Below, piece by piece: positions 1 through 4,962 of a stretch of 5,400 nucleotides of DNA. The position numbers and the translations under genes were made by a program. The stretch is from NCBI GenBank assembly GCA_003242525.1, contig QGUU01000204.1:1-5400 (forward strand), written 5' to 3'. The notes under the pieces were generated by a model. It was not told where the DNA came from. It ran no database searches and worked only from the letters and a program-made list of their open reading frames with translations. The stretch comes from Pseudomonadota bacterium. Its GTDB lineage: Bacteria > Pseudomonadota > Alphaproteobacteria > Rhizobiales > Rhizobiaceae. Numbering within the stretch: the first letter of the stretch is position 1; each line of letters begins with the position of its first letter.

Positions 1-75
1 TTTTTGCGGTGTGGGGCGTTATAGGGTAAGTGTGTAGGAGGCGGAGATATAGAGCGCTCACGGGGTGGGTATTGG
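1..75. other. Anomalous terminal sequence with no recognisable coding content
   Basis: These bases lie where the body of livM should continue, but none of the three minus-strand frames gives LivM-like protein. The livM frame hits a TAG at 76-78, with further stops beyond. Composition shifts sharply: by eye the first 75 plus-strand bases contain 34 G and only 7 C, unlike the balanced GC-rich DNA to the right. The likeliest explanation is low-quality or chimeric sequence at a contig end; a true deletion or rearrangement junction is the alternative. I see no insertion-sequence end, inverted repeat or tRNA at the junction. Confidence 0.55.
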
Positions 76-264
76 CTAAACCCCCACAAGCAGTGCCCAG
101 CGCTGTGCGAGTATGACCTCGTTGCGAATGTTCTGGTCGGTCTTGAGCCCGATCAGCAGCACGAACATGCCAAAGGAGATGATGCCGGCGTAGACAGCTT
201 CCCGCGCGGCGCGCGCGAGCGGATGTGCGACGGCGTCGCGCGACGTAGTGACGGTAACGGCCAT
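76..264 (-). CDS. livM: LivM, branched-chain amino acid ABC transporter permease, truncated N-terminal fragment
   Basis: This is the beginning of the second membrane permease of a LivHMGFK (Bra-type) uptake system, which in complete form pairs with LivH in the inner membrane. Only 62 codons are present, against roughly 300-460 residues for the family. What remains is a hydrophilic N-terminus (about residues 1-20), one hydrophobic segment (about 23-41, AVYAGIISFGMFVLLIGL), and a loop with KTDQNIRNEV leading into the start of a second helix (RWALLVGV), where TAG ends the frame. The N-terminal layout matches the extended LivM form common in rhizobia. The ATG at 264 lies only 4 nt after the livH stop, with an AAGG element inside the livH end, so the two are probably translationally coupled. 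The fragment cannot be a working permease. Whether the stop is real or due to bad sequence at the window edge cannot be decided here. Confidence 0.75.
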   Translation of the reverse strand: MAVTVTTSRDAVAHPLARAAREAVYAGIISFGMFVLLIGLKTDQNIRNEVILAQRWALLVGV

Positions 265-268
265 GGGA

Positions 269-1171
269 TCAGACCTTTTCGACTTCTGGACGGCCCAGGA
301 TGCCGGACGGCAGGAAGATCAGCACGATGGCCAGGATCGAGAAGGCGGCAACGTCCTTGTAGTCGATCGAGAAATAGGCCGACCACATGCTCTCGATGAA
401 GCCGATCAGCAGGCCGCCCACAACGGCGCCGGGCAGCGATCCGATGCCTCCGAGCACCGCGGCGGTAAATGCCTTCACGCCTGGCACGAAACCGTCCGAG
501 AAAGCCACGACGCCGTAATACATCAGGAACAGCGTGCCAGCCACGGCCGCCAGCGCGGCGCCCATGACGAAGGTCAGGGAGATGGTGCGATCGACGTCGA
601 CGCCAAGCAGCGCCGCCATTTTCCTGTCCTGCTCGCAAGCGCGCTGGGCGCGTCCCAGCGACGTCCGGTTCACCACATACCAGAAGATCGCCAGCAGGGC
701 GGCAGTGACGATGACGATGATGATCTGCTTCAGCGAAACGCTGACGCCCGCAACGTTGTAGACCTGGCTGACCATCGGCGGGATCGGCTTGTTGCGCGGA
801 CCCTGGGACACCTGCACGAAATTGGAAAGGGCAATCGACATGCCGATGGCGGTGATCAGCGGCGCCAGTCGGAACGAGCCGCGCAGCGGCCGATAAGCCA
901 CTTTTTCGATGACCCAGTTGTAGAGGCCCATCAGGAGCATCGACACGATCATCATGATCAGCAGCGCCACGACGACGGGCACGGAATAGAACATGGCGGT
1001 TAGTATGAGGAAGACGATAAGGGCTATGAAGGCGCCAACCATGAAGATGTCGCCATGGGCGAAATTGATCATGCCGATGATGCCGTACACCATCGTATAG
1101 CCAATCGCGATCAGCCCGTAGATCGATCCCAGCGTCAGCCCGTTGATAAGCTGCTGAACGAAGTACTGCAT
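269..1171 (-). CDS. livH: LivH, branched-chain amino acid ABC transporter permease
   Basis: This inner-membrane permease of a high-affinity branched-chain amino acid importer would work with LivM, the ATPases LivG and LivF and a periplasmic binding protein. The 300-residue product has the usual LivH length. It begins MQYFVQQLINGLTLGSIYGL, followed by the family hallmark MINFAHGD (about 34-41), several hydrophobic helices, the EAA-like cytoplasmic loop that contacts the ATPase (about 178-195, ACEQDRKMAALLGVDVDR), then AVLGGIGSLPGAVVGG (about 238-253) and a C-terminal helix ending FLPSGILGRPEVEKV. I chose the ATG at 1171 over a GTG at 1198: it matches the family start, and AGGGGAG lies 11 nt upstream. 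livM follows after 4 nt. The hyp operon lies upstream in the same orientation but 349 bp away, so separate transcription is likely. Rhizobial Bra systems have broad amino acid specificity, so substrates beyond Leu/Ile/Val are possible. Confidence 0.93.
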   Translation of the reverse strand: MQYFVQQLINGLTLGSIYGLIAIGYTMVYGIIGMINFAHGDIFMVGAFIALIVFLILTAMFYSVPVVVALLIMMIVSMLLMGLYNWVIEKVAYRPLRGSFRLAPLITAIGMSIALSNFVQVSQGPRNKPIPPMVSQVYNVAGVSVSLKQIIIVIVTAALLAIFWYVVNRTSLGRAQRACEQDRKMAALLGVDVDRTISLTFVMGAALAAVAGTLFLMYYGVVAFSDGFVPGVKAFTAAVLGGIGSLPGAVVGGLLIGFIESMWSAYFSIDYKDVAAFSILAIVLIFLPSGILGRPEVEKV

Positions 1172-1218
1172 GTTTAACGAGGCTCCCCTGGACGTCACCC
1201 GGCCGGATGCGTCCTCTT

Positions 1219-1247
1219 CGTATTTCCCTCTAGTCCTAAAGTTTCAA
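1219..1247 (-). promoter_or_regulatory. Weak candidate promoter for livHM
   Basis: On the minus strand TTGAAA (1247-1242) is followed after 17 nt by AATACG (1224-1219), about 48 nt before the livH ATG. The -35 box matches sigma70 well (5 of 6) but the -10 is poor (3 of 6). It is the best pair I found between hypRE and livH, but could easily be chance. Confidence 0.2.
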
Positions 1248-1445
1248 GGCGGGATTGCAACGTGAATTTCGGCCTGATCGCGCGAAATCGAAATGCCCGG
1301 CCAGATTCCCCCCGTCCTGCGCATCCGCCCCATTGACCACCGCGGAACCTATCATTGGCACAACGCAATGTCTTTGACGATTCCGGCCATTATCGCGAGC
1401 AACTTGGAATTTTCCAGCGCCGAGAGACTCTTCTCTAGGGGAAAT

Positions 1446-1461
1446 TTGCGCTTCGGCGCAA
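1446..1461 (-). terminator. Hairpin downstream of hypRE, weak candidate terminator
   Basis: The arms TTGCGC (1446-1451) and GCGCAA (1456-1461) are perfectly complementary across a four-base loop. In the hyp transcript (minus strand) the hairpin starts about 60 nt after the hypRE stop and is followed by only ATTT and then C residues. With a 6-bp stem and no real U-tract it is a poor intrinsic terminator. Read on the plus strand the loop is C(TTCG)G, the extra-stable tetraloop class, so it may instead be a transcript-stabilising 3' structure or act with Rho. Confidence 0.3.
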
Positions 1462-1520
1462 GGCGTCTAACGCATTTTTGATGCCTGCACGACCGGAAAT
1501 TGCCGCTCGGCGACCGCCTT

Positions 1521-2522
1521 CTACTTGACGACGAAGCCATGCGCGAACGGGTCGCGATCGTCAATGAAGATGGTGTTGAACCCCGTCTGCCTGGCCCAGC
1601 CGCCGATCGAAGGAACGATCGCCGGGCGGCCGGCAACCTCGACCTCCCGCTCCACCCGCCCCCTGAAGAGCGAGCCGATGATGGACTCGTGGACGAAGGC
1701 ATCGCCCGCTTTCAATTTGCCCCTGGCGTGAAGCTGCGCCATTCGCGCGGAGGTGCCCGTTCCGCAGGGCGAGCGGTCGATGGCCTTGTCTCCGTAGAAG
1801 ACGGCGTTGCGCGCGTGCGCCTCCGGATGGGTCGGGCGGCCGGTCCAAAGCATGTGCGTGAGCCGGTCGATGCCCGGATTTTCGGGGTGCTGAAAGGAAT
1901 ATTTTTCGTTCAGCCGCTGCCGCACCACCGGGCTCCATGCGATAAGGTCGCCCGCTGACCAGTCGGCCATGTCCGTGTAATTTTCCTGCGGTTCGACAAT
2001 GGCGTAGAAATTGCCGCCATAGGCGACATCGACCCTGATCTCGCCGAGGACGGGGCACTCGACCGTGAGCCCCTCGGCATAGAGGAAGGAAGGCACATTG
2101 GTGATGCGCACTTCCTCCACATGGTCGCCCACCATGCGGTACTCGGCTTTCACCGGACCGGCCGGCGTGTCGAGGTTCAGCACACCCGGCGTTCTGGGCG
2201 TCACCAGTCCGTTCTCGATAGCCATGGTTACGGTGCCGATGGTGCCATGGCCGCACATGGGCAGGCACCCTGACGTCTCGATGAACAGGATGGCTATGTC
2301 GCAGTCGTCGCGCGTCGGCGGATATAGGATCGAGCCCGACATCATGTCATGGCCTCGCGGCTCGAACATCAGGCCTGTGCGAATCCAGTCATATTCGGCA
2401 AGGAAATGCGCCCGCCGCTCCATCATGGTCGCCCCCTCCAGGCGCGGCCCGCCTCCGGCGACCAGGCGCACCGGATTGCCGCATGTATGCCCATCGATAC
2501 AGGTGAAGGTGTGGCGGGCCAT
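1521..2522 (-). CDS. hypRE: 4-hydroxyproline 2-epimerase (proline racemase family)
   Basis: This cytosolic, cofactor-independent epimerase interconverts trans-4-hydroxy-L-proline and cis-4-hydroxy-D-proline, the first step of hydroxyproline breakdown. The 333-residue product has the family length. Both catalytic cysteines of the two-base mechanism are visible: Cys90 in the MCGHGTIG motif (89-96) and Cys253 in SPCGTGTSARMA (251-262). Cys at the second position argues against trans-3-hydroxyproline dehydratase, which has Thr there. GHTCGNPVR (11-19) near the N-terminus is also typical. The ATG at 2522 is preceded by AAGAGG about 10 nt upstream, and hypO ends 27 nt before it, so this is the distal gene of the hypD-hypO-hypRE operon. 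Proline racemase itself has the same two cysteines, but the oxidase and deaminase neighbours strongly favour hydroxyproline. The equivalent in Pseudomonas is called lhpA. Confidence 0.93.
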   Translation of the reverse strand: MARHTFTCIDGHTCGNPVRLVAGGGPRLEGATMMERRAHFLAEYDWIRTGLMFEPRGHDMMSGSILYPPTRDDCDIAILFIETSGCLPMCGHGTIGTVTMAIENGLVTPRTPGVLNLDTPAGPVKAEYRMVGDHVEEVRITNVPSFLYAEGLTVECPVLGEIRVDVAYGGNFYAIVEPQENYTDMADWSAGDLIAWSPVVRQRLNEKYSFQHPENPGIDRLTHMLWTGRPTHPEAHARNAVFYGDKAIDRSPCGTGTSARMAQLHARGKLKAGDAFVHESIIGSLFRGRVEREVEVAGRPAIVPSIGGWARQTGFNTIFIDDRDPFAHGFVVK

Positions 2523-2549
2523 GAGGGTTCGACCTCTTCGGTTAGGAAA

Positions 2550-3902
2550 CTAGAAGCGCTGCGGGCTGAATGGCGCAAGATTTATTGCGGAGCCTGCGCC
2601 GCATACAAGGTCGCGAACAAGCCGCCCGGTCGCTGCCGCCTGCGTCAGGCCCAGATGACCATGCCCGAAAGCGTAGAACACTCCTGGCGCCGACCTTGCG
2701 CGGCCGATGACCGGGAGCGAATCCGGCAGCGACGGCCGGAAACCCATCCACTCCCGACCGCCCTCCGTTTTCAGGCCGGGGAGAAACTGTTTCGCCTTTT
2801 CCAGCATGGCGCGCGAGCGGGCATAGTTTGGCGGCCGGTCCAGCCCGGCGAGTTCCACCGCCCCGCCGACGCGCAGCCCGGTGACAAGAGGGCTGACGAC
2901 AAAGCCATGACCAACGAATGTAAGGTGCCTTCTGAGATCGAAAGCACCGGGGGGCAGCGTTGTATTGTAGCCGCGCTCCGTTTCCAGCGGAATGCGGTCC
3001 CCAAAACGTGCGGCGTGGATGTGTGACCACGCGCCAGCGCACAATACGGCATTGTCAGCCCGCATATGCTCGCCGTCCGCGAAGGCCAGTTCGACATGCC
3101 GCCGATCGCCCTCGGCAACGGGGCGCGCGTCGACCACGGTGCGCTTTTCAAAGCGCGCGCCCCTCCGTTCGGCATAGGCCCATATGGCCTTCCCAAACAG
3201 TTTCGGGTCCGAAACGGTTTTCCATGTCGGCATGAAGGTGCCATGGGTGAAGCGCGGCGAAAGGCCGGGCTGCAACTCGGCCAGCCTCGCGCCCGAGACA
3301 TGCTCATAGGGAATGCCAAAACGGTCACGCGCGGCCCAGCCGGGCAGCGAAGCCTTGAACTCGGCCTCGCCCTCATAGAGGTCGATGGCGCCGTCGTGGC
3401 CGACCATGTTTTCGGCGCCCGCGCGGGCCGCAAGCCCTGCCCATTCGGCCTGCGCCAGCCGCATCAGCCCCGCCTGGGCCGTCAGGCTGGCGTCGAACTT
3501 GCGCGGGTCGCCGGCCCGCAGGAAGCGGATCAGCCATGGAGCGAGCTTCGGCAGATAGGCCGGCGGGATGGAAAGCGGTCCCAGCGGATCCATCAGCCAG
3601 CGCGGGAGCTTCTTCAGCATGCCCTTGTGGGCCAGCGGCAAGGGGTCGGGAAAGGCGAAGGCTGCCGCATTGCCAGACGAGGTTTCCTCGCACACACCAG
3701 TACGGTCATAGACGGTAACGGCGTAACCGGCTTCGACCAGGTTCGCGGCAACGCAAATGCCTATGATCCCAGCACCGATGACGGCAACGCTGCCGCCCGG
3801 CGCCAGCCCGCCGGTTTGCGGGATCGTGCCCGGCGAACTGCGCGGTGAGTCCTCACCGCGGGTGGGGACGGGGTCAATTTCTCCTGAGCCGATATCTGCC
3901 AC
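2550..3902 (-). CDS. hypO: FAD-dependent cis-4-hydroxy-D-proline oxidase/dehydrogenase (DadA/DAO family)
   Basis: This enzyme oxidises cis-4-hydroxy-D-proline to 1-pyrroline-4-hydroxy-2-carboxylate, probably passing electrons to the respiratory chain as D-amino acid dehydrogenases do. The Rossmann FAD-binding fingerprint VAVIGAGIIG lies at about residues 39-48, with the ribose-binding acid in YDR (65-67), then SSGNAAA, and a C-terminal FAD/substrate block with GFRPSLPDSLPVIG (about 387-400) and GHGHLGLT (about 413-420). At 450 residues it is slightly long because about 38 Pro/Gly/Ser-rich residues precede the FAD motif; relatives usually start almost at the motif. The GTG at 3902 is the only ATG, GTG or TTG in frame upstream of the motif, with a weak GAGG about 10 nt before it. 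An AGGAGA at codons 6-8 has no standard start behind it. The frame is also open further upstream, so the start is less certain than the product. It lies 49 nt after hypD and 27 nt before hypRE. Confidence 0.9.
   Translation of the reverse strand: MADIGSGEIDPVPTRGEDSPRSSPGTIPQTGGLAPGGSVAVIGAGIIGICVAANLVEAGYAVTVYDRTGVCEETSSGNAAAFAFPDPLPLAHKGMLKKLPRWLMDPLGPLSIPPAYLPKLAPWLIRFLRAGDPRKFDASLTAQAGLMRLAQAEWAGLAARAGAENMVGHDGAIDLYEGEAEFKASLPGWAARDRFGIPYEHVSGARLAELQPGLSPRFTHGTFMPTWKTVSDPKLFGKAIWAYAERRGARFEKRTVVDARPVAEGDRRHVELAFADGEHMRADNAVLCAGAWSHIHAARFGDRIPLETERGYNTTLPPGAFDLRRHLTFVGHGFVVSPLVTGLRVGGAVELAGLDRPPNYARSRAMLEKAKQFLPGLKTEGGREWMGFRPSLPDSLPVIGRARSAPGVFYAFGHGHLGLTQAAATGRLVRDLVCGAGSAINLAPFSPQRF
3841..3860. 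repeat. 20-bp near-perfect palindrome inside the 5' end of hypO
   Basis: The arms CGCGGTGAG (3841-3849) and CTCACCGCG (3852-3860) are exact reverse complements separated by two bases. The element lies 42-61 nt into hypO, in the stretch coding for the unusual N-terminal extension (about residues 15-21), upstream of the FAD motif. In the mRNA it would form a GC-rich hairpin close to the start codon. No U-tract follows, so it is not an intrinsic terminator. Its role is unknown: a translation-modulating hairpin or a protein-binding site are options, and chance in GC-rich DNA is possible. Confidence 0.6.
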
Positions 3903-3915
3903 TCTCTGACGCCCT

Positions 3916-3951
3916 CGCCCGTCCCTTTTGCATCCTCGCGGCCGGCGGGCG
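3916..3951 (-). repeat. Inverted repeat in the hypD-hypO intercistronic gap
   Basis: CGCCCG immediately after the hypD stop (3951-3946 on the minus strand) can pair with CGGGCG (3921-3916), enclosing a 24-nt loop. The second arm directly precedes the weak GAGG proposed as the hypO ribosome binding site. It could affect hypO translation or segmental mRNA stability, but a 6-bp GC stem is not rare here. Confidence 0.3.
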
Positions 3952-4863
3952 TTATGCCGCCCTGGCCAGATTGAGTTTCGACAGATCCGGCCGCGATTCC
4001 ATTGCCGAACGAACGATCTTTTCCACCTGCGCCCGACGCTCGCCGGAAAGCGGCTGGCGCGGCATGCGCACGCGGTCGTTCGACCCTATGGCCAGCACCT
4101 CGGCGAGCTTGATGTTTTGCACGAGATAGGTCGACACGTCGAGGTCCAGCAATGGGCGGAACCAGCGATAGATGGCGAGCGCCTCGTCCCTGCGGCCCTG
4201 CTTCATCAATTGATAGATCGCCACCGTTTCCTTGGGGAAGGCGGTGACAAGACCGGCCACCCAGCCCACGGCTCCAACTGCCAGCGCCTCGAAGGCGAGA
4301 TTATCCACGCCGGTGAAGAGATCGAAGCGGTCGCCGAAGCGATTGATGATCTCGGTCGAGCGGCGGATGTCGTCCGAACTTTCCTTGACCGCCACGAACA
4401 GCGGATCGGACGCCAGTTCCTCCATGATGTCGACCGTCACGTCCACCCGATAGGCGACCCGGTTGGAATAGATCATCACCGGCAGCCCGCCAGCAGCGCC
4501 GATCGCCTTCATCGTGGCCACGGTCTCTGCCGGGTTGGTGTGGTAGATTGGCGACGGCACCACCATCAGCCCGTCCGCGCCCTCGCTGGCCGCTCGCCTG
4601 GCCATGGCCGCTCCTTCGCGGGTACCCGGCTCGTTGATGGTGAGCAAAACCGGCTTCTTGCCGGCAACCTTCTGTGCGGTCTTCAGCACCGCGATCTTTT
4701 CGTCGGCGCTGAGCATCGGGCCTTCGCCAAGCGATCCGGCAACGATGAGACCGTCGCAACCCGCTTCCATCAGCAGCGTAAAGCAACGCTCCATCTCGGC
4801 ATGGTCGAGCTGGTCGTCAGCGGTGAATTTCGTGGTGACTGCGGGGAAAACACCGGTCCACAT
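3952..4863 (-). CDS. hypD: 1-pyrroline-4-hydroxy-2-carboxylate deaminase (DHDPS/NAL family)
   Basis: This cytosolic Schiff-base lyase converts 1-pyrroline-4-hydroxy-2-carboxylate to alpha-ketoglutarate semialdehyde with release of ammonia, the third step of hydroxyproline catabolism. The 303-residue product is a full-length DapA/NanA-type TIM barrel starting MWTGVFPAVTTKF. The catalytic lysine is Lys160 in FVAVKESSDD and the conserved tyrosine is Tyr132 in VMIYSNRVAY. The loop usually reading G-T-T-G-E is GSLGEGP (43-49). PSPIYHTN (103-110) is also typical of this group. Sequence alone would fit several DHDPS-superfamily lyases; the assignment comes from the hypO and hypRE neighbours. The ATG at 4863 has GGAGG 6 nt upstream (4870-4874). 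It is the first gene of the operon, and a palindrome directly abuts the ribosome binding site on its upstream side, suggesting control by the divergent GntR regulator. The Pseudomonas equivalent is lhpC. Confidence 0.92.
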   Translation of the reverse strand: MWTGVFPAVTTKFTADDQLDHAEMERCFTLLMEAGCDGLIVAGSLGEGPMLSADEKIAVLKTAQKVAGKKPVLLTINEPGTREGAAMARRAASEGADGLMVVPSPIYHTNPAETVATMKAIGAAGGLPVMIYSNRVAYRVDVTVDIMEELASDPLFVAVKESSDDIRRSTEIINRFGDRFDLFTGVDNLAFEALAVGAVGWVAGLVTAFPKETVAIYQLMKQGRRDEALAIYRWFRPLLDLDVSTYLVQNIKLAEVLAIGSNDRVRMPRQPLSGERRAQVEKIVRSAMESRPDLSKLNLARAA

Positions 4864-4874
4864 GGCTTGCCTCC

Positions 4875-4899
4875 ATCTGATATATCAGATATATATCTG
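4875..4899. promoter_or_regulatory. Double overlapping palindrome, candidate operator of the divergent GntR regulator
   Basis: A perfect 16-bp palindrome (ATCTGATATATCAGAT, 4875-4890) overlaps a perfect 14-bp palindrome (CAGATATATATCTG, 4886-4899) by sharing CAGAT. Their centres (4882.5 and 4892.5) are exactly 10 bp apart, about one helical turn, so two dimers could bind almost in line. The site covers the -10 and predicted start of hypD and touches its ribosome binding site. GntR regulators of the FCD group bind short AT-centred palindromes, which fits, but assigning this site to the neighbouring regulator is an inference. Confidence 0.65.
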
Positions 4900-4918
4900 C
4901 TGGATACCTGGCTGTCAA
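4890..4918 (-). promoter_or_regulatory. Sigma70-like promoter of the hypD-hypO-hypRE operon
   Basis: On the minus strand a perfect -35 box TTGACA (4918-4913) is followed by a 17-bp spacer and TATATA (4895-4890) as the -10. This predicts a transcription start near 4883 and a leader of about 20 nt before the hypD ATG, just enough for the GGAGG at 4874-4870. The -10 lies inside one palindrome and the predicted start inside another, so a bound repressor would block RNA polymerase directly. Confidence 0.7.
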
Positions 4919-4932
4919 CGAGCTTTTCGGGC

Positions 4933-4942
4933 TGATATATCA
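4933..4942. promoter_or_regulatory. Second operator core (TGATATATCA) upstream of hypR
   Basis: This 10-bp perfect palindrome is identical to the core of the proximal operator (4878-4887), 55 bp away, and lacks its extended arms. It sits upstream of the hypD -35 box and just before the hypR ribosome binding site, so it could serve autoregulation of hypR or DNA looping with the proximal site. Two identical copies in 99 bp of noncoding DNA in a GC-rich genome are unlikely to be chance. Confidence 0.55.
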
Positions 4943-4962
4943 CCGGCGGAAGGAGAGAGGTC

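Larger units (their letters stand above)
1172..1520. other. 349-bp intergenic region between hypRE and livH with no supported gene
   Basis: No convincing coding sequence is present. Open frames here on either strand (for example 1293-1481 plus) have no ribosome binding site or family-like residues. The part near livH holds its ribosome binding site and a weak promoter candidate. The part near hypRE is richer in A/T and secondary structure: a perfect hairpin at 1446-1461, a short near-palindrome at 1405-1416 (TGGAA-TT-TTCCA), and a longer imperfect pairing of 1408-1415 with 1438-1446. This would hold the end of the hyp transcript and the liv leader. Confidence 0.6.

Noticed and set aside
248..1003. 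251-codon open frame on the plus strand across livH
   Set aside because: It is antisense to a clear permease. Its composition is dominated by His, Asp, Gln and Arg, as expected from reading GC-rich DNA backwards, and it has no ribosome binding site or family features.
1293..1481. 62-codon plus-strand frame in the hypRE-livH gap
   Set aside because: There is no ribosome binding site, no recognisable residues and no coding-like third-position bias. It also runs through the hairpin at 1446-1461.
1461..1486. Possible 7-bp stem just downstream of hypRE
   Set aside because: It pairs fully only on the plus strand, through a G-T wobble. In the hyp transcript that position becomes a C-A mismatch and there is no U-tract, so it is not a terminator for the operon.
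3141..3156. Inverted repeat GCGCTTT-TC-AAAGCGC inside hypO
   Set aside because: It lies deep in conserved coding sequence with no regulatory context. Such short GC-rich repeats are expected by chance.
3066..3848. 260-codon open frame on the plus strand across hypO
   Set aside because: It is antisense to hypO, whose FAD motifs are unambiguous, and nothing family-like is seen in it.
4867..4895. Plus-strand promoter for hypR (TTGCCT, 17 bp, TATATA)
   Set aside because: The spacing is right but both boxes are only 4 of 6 matches, and the -10 is simply the palindromic reverse of the hypD -10. It is possible but not supported enough to list.
3928..4935. 335-codon open frame on the plus strand across hypD
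   Set aside because: It is antisense to hypD, rich in His and Arg, and runs into the divergent promoter region. It is a shadow of high-GC codon use, not a gene.
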